Shown: positions 29,066 to 38,647, counted from the stretch's first letter. The stretch is 64,000 nucleotides of DNA from Neobacillus jeddahensis (GCF_000612625.1 NZ_CCAS010000008.1:61821-125820), one strand, 5' to 3'. Notes: generated by a model from the letters alone, not told the origin. Program-made: numbers and translations.

Positions 29066-30361
29066 TTATTCTAACAGGGCACGAATTTGCTGCTTAATCT
29101 CTTTATCTGTCGTGTCGTCGTCAAGGAAATCGGCCGGATAATAGAGTTTGTGATCCGTTCTCCTTTTCCCAGATATAGCATCGACAATCTCTGATTCTCG
29201 AGATAGCTCGCGCAGCTCCCCGTTTTTCATTAATAAATGAATCGGTAAGCGCTCCTCTTCCTCGCCAGGGCGATAAAAATCATACGGCAAATCCGACGAT
29301 GAATCGACGACTAAATAATAGTCCGGGTCAATTCCAGCCTGTTCAAAAAGCGCCGTTAATTTAGCCAGCTTCTTGTATTCCTTCGCTGGATCAAATTCCG
29401 CATACTTAAAGAGATTGCGATTGACAAAGCGGCGGCAAAGATCACATAAAATGGGATCGGCCTCCTCCTGCCAAATTTGAAAATAATATAAAATAACGGA
29501 TTCATCTAATTTTAAATAGTCTTCTAATGTCATTTTTTCATGAAAAATGGACGTAAAATGAATCGGTTCATATTTAAATGCATAGTTTTCTTCAAATAAT
29601 TGTTTCGCGCGGTGGAGAATCTTTGTCAAAATAACCTCAGCACTGCGTGAAACAGGGTGGAAGTATACCTGCCAATACATTTGGTAGCGGCTCATGATAT
29701 AGTCCTCGACTGCATGCATACCGCTCTTTTTGATTACGACCTGATCTTCCCTTGGCCGCATGACCCGTAAAATTCGCTCCATATCAAATTGACCATAGCT
29801 GACGCCTGTAAAATAGGCATCGCGCTGTAAATAATCCATCCGGTCAGCATCAATTTGACTGGAAATCAAACTCACCACTAGCTTCTTCGCTGATGTTTTA
29901 GCAATCACTTCGGCCACTTCGGTCGGGAAATCGGCGCTTACCCGTAAAAGCACCTTGTTCACTTCGGTATCCCCGAGGATAATCGCTCGGGTTAACTCTT
30001 CGTGGTCAAGATCAAACACTTTTTCAAAGGAATGGGAAAACGGTCCGTGCCCCAGGTCGTGGAGAAGGGCCGCACAAAGGGTGAGAAGGCGTTCGTCGTC
30101 ATTCCATTCTGGTCTTCCCGCAAAGACATCATCGATGATACGACGGACGATTTCATATACGCCAAGTGAATGATTAAAGCGGCTATGTTCTGCTCCATGG
30201 AAAGTCAAAAAGGTTGTGCCAAGCTGTTTGATTCGGCGCAGCCGCTGAAACTCTTTTGTTCCAATCAAATCCCAAATAACAAGGTCACGTACATGGACAT
30301 AGCGATGAACGGGGTCTTTAAACACTTTTTCTTCTGTCAATTTCTCAGCCGCATATTGCAT
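29066..30361 (-). CDS. ywfO: HD-domain nucleotide phosphohydrolase YwfO
   Basis: From ATG 30361 (AGAGGG six bases upstream) the product is 431 residues, starting MQYAAEKLTEEKVFKDPVHR. HD-superfamily metal ligands are seen in HSRFNHSLGVYE and LLHDLGHGPFSHSFE, with a further aspartate in SSQIDADRMDYL. Close relatives are dNTP triphosphohydrolases. Upstream in-frame codons (to 30424) lack a site and homology. It precedes ywgA. Confidence 0.9.
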   Translation of the reverse strand: MQYAAEKLTEEKVFKDPVHRYVHVRDLVIWDLIGTKEFQRLRRIKQLGTTFLTFHGAEHSRFNHSLGVYEIVRRIIDDVFAGRPEWNDDERLLTLCAALLHDLGHGPFSHSFEKVFDLDHEELTRAIILGDTEVNKVLLRVSADFPTEVAEVIAKTSAKKLVVSLISSQIDADRMDYLQRDAYFTGVSYGQFDMERILRVMRPREDQVVIKKSGMHAVEDYIMSRYQMYWQVYFHPVSRSAEVILTKILHRAKQLFEENYAFKYEPIHFTSIFHEKMTLEDYLKLDESVILYYFQIWQEEADPILCDLCRRFVNRNLFKYAEFDPAKEYKKLAKLTALFEQAGIDPDYYLVVDSSSDLPYDFYRPGEEEERLPIHLLMKNGELRELSRESEIVDAISGKRRTDHKLYYPADFLDDDTTDKEIKQQIRALLE

Positions 30362-30493
30362 CGATTTCCCTCTTCCTCTTTGCATTCCTAGCTCTTCTGT
30401 AGCCACCATTAGGCCTGTCTTCATTACTCCTATTATATACCAAAAACCAACAAAATTCCGCGGGATTTTTCGACATTGGTGACAACACTATTA

Positions 30494-30510
30494 ATGGTGT
30501 CAGGCACCAT
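30494..30510. repeat. Single GTGTCAGGCACC-type palindrome
   Basis: ATGGTGTCAGGCACCAT, a perfect 17-base palindrome around its four-to-five-base centre, lies upstream of ywfO. Confidence 0.6.
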
Positions 30511-30545
30511 TTGTACTTCCCCGGAAATCACACACCCTATTTCGA

Positions 30546-30590
30546 AAAAAATAAAATCACCTGTGCTGTTGATCAAAGGTGATTTTTCTT
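30546..30590. terminator. Terminator following the DUF1450 gene
   Basis: AAAATCACCT and AGGTGATTTT arms flank a 14-base loop, with T-rich tails on both strands. It is about 35 bases beyond the DUF1450 stop on the minus strand. Confidence 0.65.
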
Positions 30591-30623
30591 TTTGATTGCG
30601 GATCTATTGAATTCAGTAATGTT

Positions 30624-30845
30624 TTATTTAACCTTTTTATTCACTTTCTCCATCAATTCCTCTTCCGTTAATGCTGCAACAGGGCGGTTATTAACGAAGG
30701 CGAAGGTCTTTTTCCGGCCAGGGCCACAATAAGATTGGCAGCCAATTTTGATTTCGGCATCCGGATCGATTTCTTTCAAACGAGGGATCAATGTCTTTAA
30801 ATTCACGGCCTGACAATCATCACAAACACGAAATTCATTGGACAT
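30624..30845 (-). CDS. DUF1450 (YuzB-like) small cysteine protein
   Basis: The 73-residue product from ATG 30845 (AAAGGG nine bases upstream) contains two cysteine pairs, CDDC near the N-terminus and [16 protein letters not shown] in the middle, arranged as in thioredoxin-like ferredoxin relatives of the DUF1450 group. It may bind an iron-sulfur cluster, which is not shown. A start six codons further upstream is possible but lacks a site. Confidence 0.82.
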   Translation of the reverse strand: MSNEFRVCDDCQAVNLKTLIPRLKEIDPDAEIKIGCQSYCGPGRKKTFAFVNNRPVAALTEEELMEKVNKKVK

Positions 30846-31167
30846 TCCATACAACCCTTTCATCGGTCAATCTATTTATATAGTCATTCATTTCCTATAG
30901 TTCTACAAGTTCATCTTTTTAAAGGGATAGTTTTGCTATTATCCGTCTAACTCCATAGGTATTTTACAGTTTCTTTTTTCGCAATGCAAGTTGGAATCTT
31001 TAGCAACTCTTGTCAATCAACTGAATCTTATAGTTAAAAAATCTACTATCCTTGCATTCATTTTGGTATAAAGCCTGAAAAACTTGTCCATCCTAAGACT
31101 AGAACTTTTAAAATAACGTCAGAAAATGGACTGGCAAAATTGTAAATTATGATAGGGAGTTGAAAAT

Positions 31168-31941
31168 ATGAAAGTTCGTCAAGACGCATGGACAGATGAG
31201 AATGATTTGCTTTTGGCTGAAACGGTTCTCCGCCACGTGAGAGAGGGCAGTACCCAGCTGAACGCCTTTGAAGAAGTTGGAGACAAGCTAAACCGCACTT
31301 CAGCCGCTTGTGGGTTCAGATGGAACGCCGTCGTCCGCCACACCTATGAAAAAGCACTACAATTAGCAAAAAAACAACGGAAACAGCGCCAACGCGTATT
31401 AGGGAAGGACCAAGGAGGCAAGAAAAAGCTGCTTTATAACCCTCCTGTAACCGCTTCGGAGGATCTTGGCATCATGGCACCAGCACTGACCGTCGACACA
31501 GCGGAGGAAATGACCGTCGACATGCCAGACATGACAGTAGAAATGGCGGCAGAAACATATGTCACACCAACTGTACCAAGCAGCAACCCAGCCGCACCAA
31601 CTTACAGACCAAGCGTACCTACTGGAACTGGTGGAATCACGCTTGATTCCGTTATTTCTTACTTACAAAACTTTCATCATGCCAATCTGCAAAATGAAGC
31701 ATTAAAAAGTGAGAATGAAAGATTAAAAAGAGAAATGGCAGAGGTAAAAAAGCAAAACGAAGAATTGACGGCAAAGATCGAGGGACTCGAGCAGAATACC
31801 GAAACGATTCAAGAAGATTACGAGACCTTAATGAAAATTATGAACCGCGCTCGCAAGCTTGTGTTATTTGAAGAAGAAGAAAGACCGGCCACTAAATTCA
31901 AAATGGATCGCAACGGCAACCTAGAAAAGGTCGCAGAATAA
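31168..31941 (+). CDS. rsfA: Prespore-specific regulator RsfA
   Basis: This 257-residue protein has an N-terminal Myb/SANT-like DNA-binding domain ([36 protein letters not shown]), a low-complexity middle, and a C-terminal leucine-zipper-like coiled coil (about residues 175-225). RsfA tunes the sigma-F regulon in the forespore. The preceding 304 bp (30864-31167) hold no gene and should contain its promoter, possibly sigma F. A hairpin terminator follows. Confidence 0.93.
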   Translation: MKVRQDAWTDENDLLLAETVLRHVREGSTQLNAFEEVGDKLNRTSAACGFRWNAVVRHTYEKALQLAKKQRKQRQRVLGKDQGGKKKLLYNPPVTASEDLGIMAPALTVDTAEEMTVDMPDMTVEMAAETYVTPTVPSSNPAAPTYRPSVPTGTGGITLDSVISYLQNFHHANLQNEALKSENERLKREMAEVKKQNEELTAKIEGLEQNTETIQEDYETLMKIMNRARKLVLFEEEERPATKFKMDRNGNLEKVAE

Positions 31942-32002
31942 AGGTTGATCTAGAGAAAGCTTAATGGGAGAAGAGGCAAAGCGCAGCATCTTACTATAGA
32001 AG

Positions 32003-32038
32003 AACCGTAAATCCAGTACATGGGTCTACGGTTTTTTT
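32003..32038 (+). terminator. Terminator of rsfA
   Basis: AACCGTA and TACGGTT arms flank an internal ATCCAG/TGGGT pairing, followed by TTTTTTT. Confidence 0.7.
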
Positions 32039-32070
32039 ATGCGGCACAAGTTGCGTTCAGAAGCCCCGCT

Positions 32071-32904
32071 CTATTTCATCTCCGCCAGCTTCTCATTGCG
32101 ATCGAGGACCCGTTGATAATAACCAGGGAATAAGCCAAGCTCATACTCGTTCAGTTGGCCGGCATACAAATACTGACTCTGTTCCTTTAACTGCCGTAAC
32201 AGCCTGAGCATCACATCGGCGATCGTCAACTCTGTTCCGAGCAATTCCGACAACGAGGCCATTACCTCGGGGACAATCTCTGGATAGACAAATTTAGTCG
32301 GCTCCGCTTGCTTTGCCAATTGGTAAAATTGCTTCACCAGTTCAGCCCTTCCTGCACCGCTCCCATTGACGCAGAGGTAAATTTGCACGGCAACCCCTTT
32401 TCTCAAGCGGCGCTGCGAAATCCCAGCGAACTTTTTCCCATTGATACTCAGATCATAGCTTCCCGGGCAATAAGAGCCAACAATCTCCCGGGCCTCAATC
32501 ATATGAGGAAAATCAGCAAACATCCGTTGAATTAACTGCCACATCACGTCATAGCCGCGGTTAATCTCAATTCCTTTTTCCACCTCTGGAAAAATGAGCG
32601 AAATATTGAGGACACCCTCATCAAGAATAACGGCTAGTCCACCGGAATTCCTGACAATCGCCTGAAAGCCCTGGGCTTGTAAAAAGTCGATTCCCTCCTG
32701 TAAAAATGGCAGTCTCGTATCTTGAATTCCGAGAACAACGGTATTATGATGGACCCACGACCGCGCTGTTGCCGGTGCTTGGCCTGCACCAACTGAAGCG
32801 CACAACGTGTCATCGGTTCCAAATGATTGTAATGCTTGAAAATGAATACCAACAGCAGACTGATCAATGATCCGCCATTCTGGCTGATATAATAAACCTT
32901 CCAT
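32071..32904 (-). CDS. lipL: Octanoyl-[GcvH]:protein N-octanoyltransferase
   Basis: The 277-residue BPL/LplA/LipB-fold enzyme has RNSGGLAV (residues 85-92), the catalytic cysteine in GSYCPGSYD (C146) and GKKFAG (Lys158 region). LipL moves octanoyl groups from GcvH to the E2 subunits of 2-oxoacid dehydrogenases; LipA then makes lipoate. The cysteine and the position next to pta match B. subtilis LipL (YwfL) rather than LplJ or LipM. Confidence 0.93.
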   Translation of the reverse strand: MEGLLYQPEWRIIDQSAVGIHFQALQSFGTDDTLCASVGAGQAPATARSWVHHNTVVLGIQDTRLPFLQEGIDFLQAQGFQAIVRNSGGLAVILDEGVLNISLIFPEVEKGIEINRGYDVMWQLIQRMFADFPHMIEAREIVGSYCPGSYDLSINGKKFAGISQRRLRKGVAVQIYLCVNGSGAGRAELVKQFYQLAKQAEPTKFVYPEIVPEVMASLSELLGTELTIADVMLRLLRQLKEQSQYLYAGQLNEYELGLFPGYYQRVLDRNEKLAEMK

Positions 32905-32980
32905 ATAGGTGACTCCTTATCAGATTAATAGACCCATTTTAACAAAAATAAACCCTCCATACCAAGGATCCACCCCTCGT

Positions 32981-33010
32981 AAAAAAGAGCCAGTCCACTG
33001 GACCAGCTCT
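32981..33010 (-). terminator. Terminator of pta
   Basis: On the minus strand GAGCTGGTCC pairs with GGACTGGCTC, followed by TTTTTTACG, nine bases after the pta stop. Confidence 0.8.
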
Positions 33011-33018
33011 CCAAACTC

Positions 33019-33990
33019 TTATAATCCTTGCGCTGCCGTAATCAAGGCCAGCTTGTACACATCTTCCTCGTTACAGCCACGGGAAAGATCATTCACAGGG
33101 GCATTTAAGCCTTGTAAAATGGGTCCAACAGCTTCAAAGCCGCCTAGACGCTGGGCAATTTTATAGCCGATATTGCCTGCCTCAAGACTAGGGAAAATAA
33201 ATACATTCGCATCCCCTTGCAATACAGAACCTGGTGCTTTGCTTTTCGCAACAGATGGAACAAACGCCGCATCAAATTGGAATTCTCCATCTAAAACAAG
33301 CGATGCGTCACGACGTTTCGCTTCTGCCACCGCTTCAGCAACGCGCTCAGTTTCAGGTGATTTTGCTGAACCCTTTGTAGAAAAGCTTAACATCGCAATC
33401 CGTGGCTCGATATCAAACATTTCTGCTGTTTTCGCACTTTCGATCGCGATTTCCGCTAAATCCATGCTATCTGGAGCAATATTAATCGCGCAATCCGCGA
33501 ACACATACTTTTCATCCTCGCGTACCATGATAAACACGCCAGATGTCTTCTTCACACCCGCTTTTGTTTTAATAATTTGCAAAGCTGGGCGCACCGTATC
33601 AGCAGTCGAATGAGCCGCACCACTAACAAGACCATGTGCTTTATTCAAGTACACAAGCATCGTTCCGAAATAGTTTTCGTCTAGCAAAATTTTGCGGGCA
33701 TCCTCTTCTGTCGCTTTTCCCTTCCGGCGTTCCACAAAGGATACAACCAATTCGTCCATTCCCGCATAAGTAGCAGGGTCATAAATTTCAGCAGACTCTA
33801 CTGAAACGCCAACCTCTTTTGCCTTCGCTTGAACGGCTTCGATATTTCCAATCAAAATCGGCGTCATTAATTTTTCCTCAGCTAATCGACTAGCGGCTCT
33901 AATGATCCGCTCATCTAATCCTTCTGGAAAAACGATTCGTAAATCACGTCCGGAAATTTTTTGCTTTAACCCTTCAAATAAATCACTCAC
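33019..33990 (-). CDS. pta: Phosphate acetyltransferase
   Basis: The 323-residue enzyme (VSDLFEGLKQKISGRDLRIV) has the PTA motifs FPEGLDERI, GLVSGAAHSTADTVRPALQI and DANVFIFPSLEAGNIGYKI. It converts acetyl-CoA and phosphate to acetyl phosphate for overflow acetate formation. A GTG start at 33990 has AAGGAGG eight bases upstream and gives exactly the B. subtilis length. The longer frame from 34038 is not used. Confidence 0.97.
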   Translation of the reverse strand: MSDLFEGLKQKISGRDLRIVFPEGLDERIIRAASRLAEEKLMTPILIGNIEAVQAKAKEVGVSVESAEIYDPATYAGMDELVVSFVERRKGKATEEDARKILLDENYFGTMLVYLNKAHGLVSGAAHSTADTVRPALQIIKTKAGVKKTSGVFIMVREDEKYVFADCAINIAPDSMDLAEIAIESAKTAEMFDIEPRIAMLSFSTKGSAKSPETERVAEAVAEAKRRDASLVLDGEFQFDAAFVPSVAKSKAPGSVLQGDANVFIFPSLEAGNIGYKIAQRLGGFEAVGPILQGLNAPVNDLSRGCNEEDVYKLALITAAQGL

Positions 33991-34246
33991 ATCAATATCC
34001 TCCTTAAAAAAGCTACCTCTTCTAGCATACTTTACCAAGGTGAAATTTCAAGCCATGCACACCACAGACAGCGTTTACACCAAAATGTTTATCTTTTCAA
34101 AAAATTGCACTCCTGACATTACTATTGCCCTTTTTCCAAAAAATATCCGCTTGCTGCTAATTCGTGTGTTAGATACGCGACACTTGGTCAAACTATGGTA
34201 TAGTTAGAATGTTAATAAGAAGAATGATTATATAGGAGTGATTATA

Positions 34247-34990
34247 ATGAGCGAAGCAGCACAAACGCTGGATGGCTGGTATTGCCTGCATGATTTCCGC
34301 ACGATTGATTGGACAACCTGGAAAATGCTTTCAAGTGATGAGCGCGAAGCCGCAACTCAAGAGTTTTTAAGATTGGTTGAAAAATGGAATGAAACACAGG
34401 AACGTAAAGAAGGCAGTCATGCTTTATATACAATTGTTGGTCAAAAGGCAGATTTTATGATGATGATCCTGCGTCCAACCATGGAAGAATTAAATGAAAT
34501 TGAAAACGAATTCAATAAAACGAAATTTGCAGAGTTCTTGCTTCCAGCCCATTCTTATGTGTCTGTAGTGGAGCTTAGCAATTATCTACCTGCGGGTGAG
34601 GACCCATACCAAAATCCGCAAATCCTTGCACGACTCTACCCAACATTGCCAAAGGCCAAGCATGTCTGCTTTTATCCAATGGACAAGCGCCGTCAAGGCA
34701 CTGATAACTGGTACATGCTGCCGATGGAAGAGCGCCGCAGCTTGATGCGCAGCCACGGGATGATTGGGCGTACATATGCTGGTAAGGTGAAGCAAATTAT
34801 CACTGGTTCTGTCGGCTTTGACGATTACGAATGGGGCGTCACCCTGTTTGCTGAAGATGTTCTCCAATTTAAAAAGCTTGTCTATGAAATGCGTTTTGAT
34901 GAAGTAAGTGCCCGTTACGGCGAGTTCGGTGCTTTCTTTGTTGGAAATCTTCTTGAAGAGGAGCAGGTTTCTCGCTTCTTATACGTATAA
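34247..34990 (+). CDS. hemQ: Coproheme decarboxylase HemQ
   Basis: The 247-residue protein of the chlorite-dismutase fold starts [18 protein letters not shown]. It has the catalytic tyrosine (Y143 in [11 protein letters not shown]) and the proximal haem histidine (H170 in [13 protein letters not shown]) expected of HemQ. It turns coproheme into haem b in the coproporphyrin-dependent pathway of Firmicutes. ATG 34247 has AGGAGTG six bases upstream. It is divergent from pta as in B. subtilis. Its terminator appears to be split by an insertion sequence. Confidence 0.96.
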   Translation: MSEAAQTLDGWYCLHDFRTIDWTTWKMLSSDEREAATQEFLRLVEKWNETQERKEGSHALYTIVGQKADFMMMILRPTMEELNEIENEFNKTKFAEFLLPAHSYVSVVELSNYLPAGEDPYQNPQILARLYPTLPKAKHVCFYPMDKRRQGTDNWYMLPMEERRSLMRSHGMIGRTYAGKVKQIITGSVGFDDYEWGVTLFAEDVLQFKKLVYEMRFDEVSARYGEFGAFFVGNLLEEEQVSRFLYV

Positions 34991-35107
34991 GAAACGCGCA
35001 TGACTCCTAGAGCTAGAGCATACTCCATTTCAATTATAAAAAGTTCTCAGGCATTTGCTGAGGCCACTGAAAAAGTCTTTGCAAGGATAGCTTTGTTAAA
35101 TTGGCCG

Positions 35108-35239
35108 GTTGATTTCCACTCCAGGTTGCTTCGCTTTCCGCGGGGCGTGCGGTGAGCCTCCTCAGCGCTAAAGCGCCTGCGGGGTCTCACCTGTCCCGCT
35201 GATCCCGCAGGAGTCTACGCACCTTCCATTCCAATCAAC
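35108..35239 (+). repeat. Repeat family A, copy 2 (inside the IS)
   Basis: GTTGATTTCCACTCC at the left and CCATTCCAATCAAC at the right bound a 132-bp hairpin element with CTGCGGGGTCTCACC in the middle. It lies between the left IS end and the transposase gene. Confidence 0.85.
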
Positions 35240-35359
35240 CTAGTACTTTTAACAAAACACTTTAACACACCATAGAATGTCCAAATCCCTAAATTTTTAA
35301 GGGATTTGGACGTTCTATGTTTTATAATGGAGGTAATCTATTTGAAGCGGGTGGTTCCA

Positions 35360-36826
35360 ATGATGTCAATGCAACAATCTATTAAACTAAGTCCATATAT
35401 GAGTCTCTATGATCTCATCGTGCCAAAGGATAATATGTTGCGACGGATTAATGATCTGGTCAACTTTACCTTTGTTTATGAAGAGCTTAAGGATAACTAT
35501 TGTCTTGATAATGGCCGGAACGCAATTGACCCCATTCGTATGTTCAAATACCTATTATTAAAAACCATCCATGACCTTTCGGACGTGGATATTGTGGATC
35601 GGTCCAAATACGACATGTCCTTCAAATATTTCTTAGACATGACTCCAGAAGAGGAAGTTATAGACCCGAGTTCCCTCACCAAATTCCGTAAATTGAGGTT
35701 AAAGGATGTTAAGCTCCTGGATTTACTTATTAATAAAACGGTGGAGATTGCTTTAGAAAAAGAGATTATCAAAAGTAAGTCCATTATTGTAGATGCCACT
35801 CATACAAAAGCTCGTTATAATCAGATGAAACCAAAGGAAGTCCTAATGGAGCGTTCCAAGAAGTTGAGGAAGGCAATCTACCAAATCGATGAATCCATGA
35901 AATCCAAATTCCCTTCCAAGACAAAGACGGATGTTTTGGAGGATGAGATTGCGTATTCGCAGAAGCTAATTGAAGTGATCGAAAGAGAAGAGACACTCAT
36001 CCAATACCCGGCCGTGAAAGAACAGCTGAACCTATTGAAAGAGACGGTCGCAGATGACCTGGAACATCTTCAATGTTCAAAAGACCATGATGCGAAGGTG
36101 GGACACAAGACGGCCGATACTTCTTTCTTTGGATACAAGACTCATTTGGCGATGAGTGAGGAACGAATCATCACGGCAGCTGTGATCACTACAGGCGAGA
36201 AAAGTGATGGAAAGCAACTTCACACTCTTATTGAAAAAAGTGAAGAAGCTGGTATACAGGTTGAAAATGTGATCGGAGATGCGGCATATTCAGAAAAAGA
36301 GAATATTATCTACAGTAATACAAAGCAAGTCAACTTGGTCGCAAAACTGAACCCTAATATTACCCAAGGCACCCGTAGTAAGGAAGATGAATTCGAATTC
36401 AATAAAGACGCTGGGATGTATGTTTGTAAAGCAGGACACCTCGCAATCAGGAAGGCTCGACAAGGAAAGAAAAACACTGGCAGGAACGGCAAGAACCAGG
36501 TGGATACCTATTATTTTGATATCGAAAAATGCAAGCGCTGCCCGTTTAGCGATGGCTGTTATAAAGAAGGAGCGAAAAGCAAGACGTATTCCGTTTCGAT
36601 AAAGTCAACTGAACACTCAGAGCAGGAAAAGTTTCAAGAAAGTGATTACTTTAAGGAGAAATCTAAGGAACGGTATAAAATTGAGGCGAAAAATAGCGAG
36701 TTAAAACACAGACACGGGTATGATGTAGCCAAATCCTCGGGTCTATTGGGCATGGAGATGCAAGGTGCCATGGCCATTTTTACGGTCAATTTAAAAAGAA
36801 TTCTAAAACTGACAGAGCAACAATAG
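35360..36826 (+). CDS. IS1182-family transposase
   Basis: About 488 residues from ATG 35360 (GGTGG five bases upstream); frame open from 35306. The N-terminal DUF772-type domain (DPIRMFKYLLLKTIHDLSDV, then DPSSLTKFRK) is followed by a DDE nuclease domain with VDATHTKARYNQ (first acidic residue), a central DTSFFGYKTHLAMSEE and VIGDAAYSEKEN (second), and a C-terminal KCKRCPFSDGC zinc-like cluster with a late glutamate region (IEAKNSELKHRHG). Full length, no frameshift, probably active. Confidence 0.93.
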   Translation: MMSMQQSIKLSPYMSLYDLIVPKDNMLRRINDLVNFTFVYEELKDNYCLDNGRNAIDPIRMFKYLLLKTIHDLSDVDIVDRSKYDMSFKYFLDMTPEEEVIDPSSLTKFRKLRLKDVKLLDLLINKTVEIALEKEIIKSKSIIVDATHTKARYNQMKPKEVLMERSKKLRKAIYQIDESMKSKFPSKTKTDVLEDEIAYSQKLIEVIEREETLIQYPAVKEQLNLLKETVADDLEHLQCSKDHDAKVGHKTADTSFFGYKTHLAMSEERIITAAVITTGEKSDGKQLHTLIEKSEEAGIQVENVIGDAAYSEKENIIYSNTKQVNLVAKLNPNITQGTRSKEDEFEFNKDAGMYVCKAGHLAIRKARQGKKNTGRNGKNQVDTYYFDIEKCKRCPFSDGCYKEGAKSKTYSVSIKSTEHSEQEKFQESDYFKEKSKERYKIEAKNSELKHRHGYDVAKSSGLLGMEMQGAMAIFTVNLKRILKLTEQQ

Positions 36827-36854
36827 AGCAAAAGAGGACAAAAAATAACAAGAA

Positions 36855-36899
36855 AAGCCGGTCCAATTCCAAAAATATGGAATTGAACTGGCTTTTTTC
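36855..36899 (+). terminator. Terminator of the transposase gene
   Basis: AAAAGCCGGTCCAATTCC and GGAATTGAACTGGCTTTT form a long stem followed by TTCG, just after the transposase stop and inside the IS. Confidence 0.8.
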
Positions 36900-36996
36900 G
36901 TTTATTTTCTCAAGAAAATTAATAAAATCGGCAGATTTTCAGTGGCCTCCATTTGCTTGAGGGCTTTTTTTTACCGTTTTCTTCTATTATCCAAGT

Positions 36997-37024
36997 CATA
37001 TTTCCCCCTGATTTTTCATAGTAT
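36997..37024 (+). promoter_or_regulatory. Possible sigma-E promoter of gerQ
   Basis: CATATT, a 14-base spacer and CATAGTAT resemble the sigma-E pattern (ATATT, CATACAAT). B. subtilis gerQ is a mother-cell gene. The predicted leader would be about 170 bases. Confidence 0.4.
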
Positions 37025-37199
37025 TTAAACAGCGAGTCTCAATTAAAGCTCCGAATGTCCCAGAGAAAAAGAGGTGAGACCACACCTTCCGACTGTAACC
37101 AATTGGGGTTCACTGGAGTATGTATAGAATGTTGGGCGATTCGTTTAGCACCACACTTACGGGGTACGTTTAGTTTATTTATTTTTAGGAGGGAAAAAT

Positions 37200-37676
37200 A
37201 TGAACCAATATTACAATCCTCAAGGTTTTCAGCCCTATACAGGGGCAGCTGGCCAGCAGGGGGCCCAGCCAATTGCTGGCGGTGGGCAAGGGTTTATGCA
37301 GCCACAGCAAGGATTTCCGCAATTCCCACCGGCTGGTGCAGGCGCCACACCACAACCACCAGCTGCAGGAGGGACCGGTGTGCCTGGCATGCTGCCCATT
37401 GAACAGTCATACATCGAAAATATTCTCCGCTTAAACAAAGGGAAATTAGTCAGTGTGTTTGCTACCTTTGAAGGAAATAATCAATGGAATGCTAAAGAAT
37501 TTAAAGGGATAATTGAAGCAGCTGGACGGGATCATGTCATCTTGAGTGATCCGCAAGTTGGCACACGTTTCCTCATTCCTATGGTCGCCGTCGACTATAT
37601 CACCTTTGCAGAAGAAGTCGAGTACGAATATCCATACGGCAGTGCCCCACAACTCGGCACCTACCCGCCGAGATAA
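37200..37676 (+). CDS. gerQ: Spore coat protein GerQ
   Basis: The 158-residue protein has a Gln/Pro/Gly/Ala-rich N-terminal half (MNQYYNPQGFQPYTG) and a conserved C-terminal domain (SYIENILRLNKGKLVSVFAT, then HVILSDPQVGTRFLIPMVAV). GerQ is needed for spore coat localisation of the cortex enzyme CwlJ and is cross-linked by transglutaminase Tgl through lysines. AGGAGGG precedes ATG 37200. A hairpin terminator follows two bases after the stop. Confidence 0.95.
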   Translation: MNQYYNPQGFQPYTGAAGQQGAQPIAGGGQGFMQPQQGFPQFPPAGAGATPQPPAAGGTGVPGMLPIEQSYIENILRLNKGKLVSVFATFEGNNQWNAKEFKGIIEAAGRDHVILSDPQVGTRFLIPMVAVDYITFAEEVEYEYPYGSAPQLGTYPPR

Positions 37677-37680
37677 TGTA

Positions 37681-37716
37681 AAAAAAGGCATTGGGACGCA
37701 CCCCAATGCCTTTTTC
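37681..37716 (+). terminator. Terminator of gerQ, copy 1 of a duplicated hairpin
   Basis: AAAGGCATTGGG and CCCAATGCCTTT pair around ACGCA/C, with TTTTT after. The same hairpin recurs at 38538-38579 with one base change in the loop. Confidence 0.85.
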
Positions 37717-37856
37717 CACTGTTGAGAAACTTCCGACAGCGTTATTTTCGTTTAGGATATTATAAATTTATAGCCTTTCTGTTCGTTAAAATGTTCGTTT
37801 ACATACAAAAGTAACTGAAATGGCTTCCTAAATTTAGGCTGCATTGAATTTGGTCG

Positions 37857-37984
37857 GTGATTTCCGCTCCAGGCACTTCGCTTTCCGCGGGCGGAACGGG
37901 GAGCCTCCTCGGCGCAAGCGCCTGTGGGGTCTCCCTAGCCCCTTCTTCCCGCAGGAGTCTACGTGCCTTCCGCTCCAATCAATC
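37857..37984 (+). repeat. Repeat family A, copy 3
   Basis: GTGATTTCCGCTCCAGGCAC at the left and CCTTCCGCTCCAATCAAT at the right bound the element, same orientation as copies 1 and 2. The 970-bp interval 37677-38647 has no gene. Between this copy and the inverted copy 4 lie about 325 bp of AT-rich sequence with no frame I can support. Confidence 0.85.
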
Positions 37985-38310
37985 GAGTCCTATTAGGCAG
38001 CCAAAATTTAAACAGATATCATTCCTTATTTATATAGGATAGAGAGTGTGAGGGGTTCGTCTGTCTAAATAACTTGGAATTCATTTATTTAGTAACAAAA
38101 AAGGGTAAGAGTGGCTCGCTTATCTATTTTGGAAAATTGCTGTTTTTATATAGAGATACACCAAAGAGTAAGTGAAGCTTCGCAGACTCACTAGATAGTG
38201 CTGCAAGGGCTTCGTTAATGTCGATTAATTGGAATAATAAATGTAGGTGAGCAATATCTTCTAGCTGTAGCTTGCAAAAAAATAATGTCACCCTAGCCAA
38301 ACTAGATTAA

Positions 38311-38437
38311 GTTGATTGGAGCGGAAGGTGCTCGACTCCTGCGGGAGTACGGTACAGGTGAGATCCCACAGGCGCAAAGCGCCGAGGAAGCTCACCGGAA
38401 CGCCCGCGGAAAGCGAGCATCTGGAGCGGAGATCAAC
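38311..38437 (-). repeat. Repeat family A, copy 4 (inverted)
   Basis: GTTGATTGGAGCGGAAGGTG opens it and CTGGAGCGGAGATCAAC closes it, i.e. the reverse complement of the other copies. With copy 3 it forms a large inverted pair about 330 bp apart. Confidence 0.85.
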
Positions 38438-38537
38438 TTCCACTGACACACTAAAACAGCTATAATATGTACAAAATTTTTGATTTATTAAGTTCAAAAA
38501 ATGATTACCGAGAAGATACATCTCATTCTTGACATTC

Positions 38538-38579
38538 TTATAAAAAGGCATTGGGACGCATCCCAATGCCTTTTTATAA
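38538..38579. terminator. Copy 2 of the gerQ terminator hairpin
   Basis: The stem AAAAAGGCATTGGG/CCCAATGCCTTTTT is extended by TTAT/ATAA. T-runs on both strands make it usable as the terminator of ywdK on the minus strand. Confidence 0.8.
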
Positions 38580-38647
38580 GATACTAAAGTTTAGATTTTG
38601 ACAATGATAATTGTCCAACTACAGACAGGCGCCTTTTGCTTTTCTTA

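Larger units (their letters stand above)
35052..36957 (+). mobile_element. Complete IS1182-type insertion sequence with 8-bp target duplication
   Basis: Inverted ends GAGGCCACTGAAAA (from 35060) and TTTTCAGTGGCCTC (to 36949) bound a 1890-bp element. CATTTGCT occurs immediately outside both ends (35052-35059 and 36950-36957) as the target duplication. Inside are one repeat-A copy, a strong hairpin (AAATCCC/GGGATTT, about 35281-35315) ahead of the transposase, the transposase gene, and a hairpin terminator (36855-36899). Intact frame and exact target repeats point to a recent insertion. Confidence 0.92.
35037..36970 (+). terminator. hemQ terminator interrupted by the IS
   Basis: Removing 35060-36957 (the IS plus one target copy) restores AAAAGTTCTCAGGCATTTGC joined to TTGAGGGCTTTTTTTT. 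This folds into an AAAAG...CTTTT stem with a T-run about 50 bases after hemQ. The insertion lies in the apical loop. This reconstruction is an inference from the joined flanks. Confidence 0.6.

Noticed and set aside
37985..38310. Cargo gene between the inverted family A repeats
   Set aside because: Both strands are full of stops and show no coding pattern or ribosome binding site.
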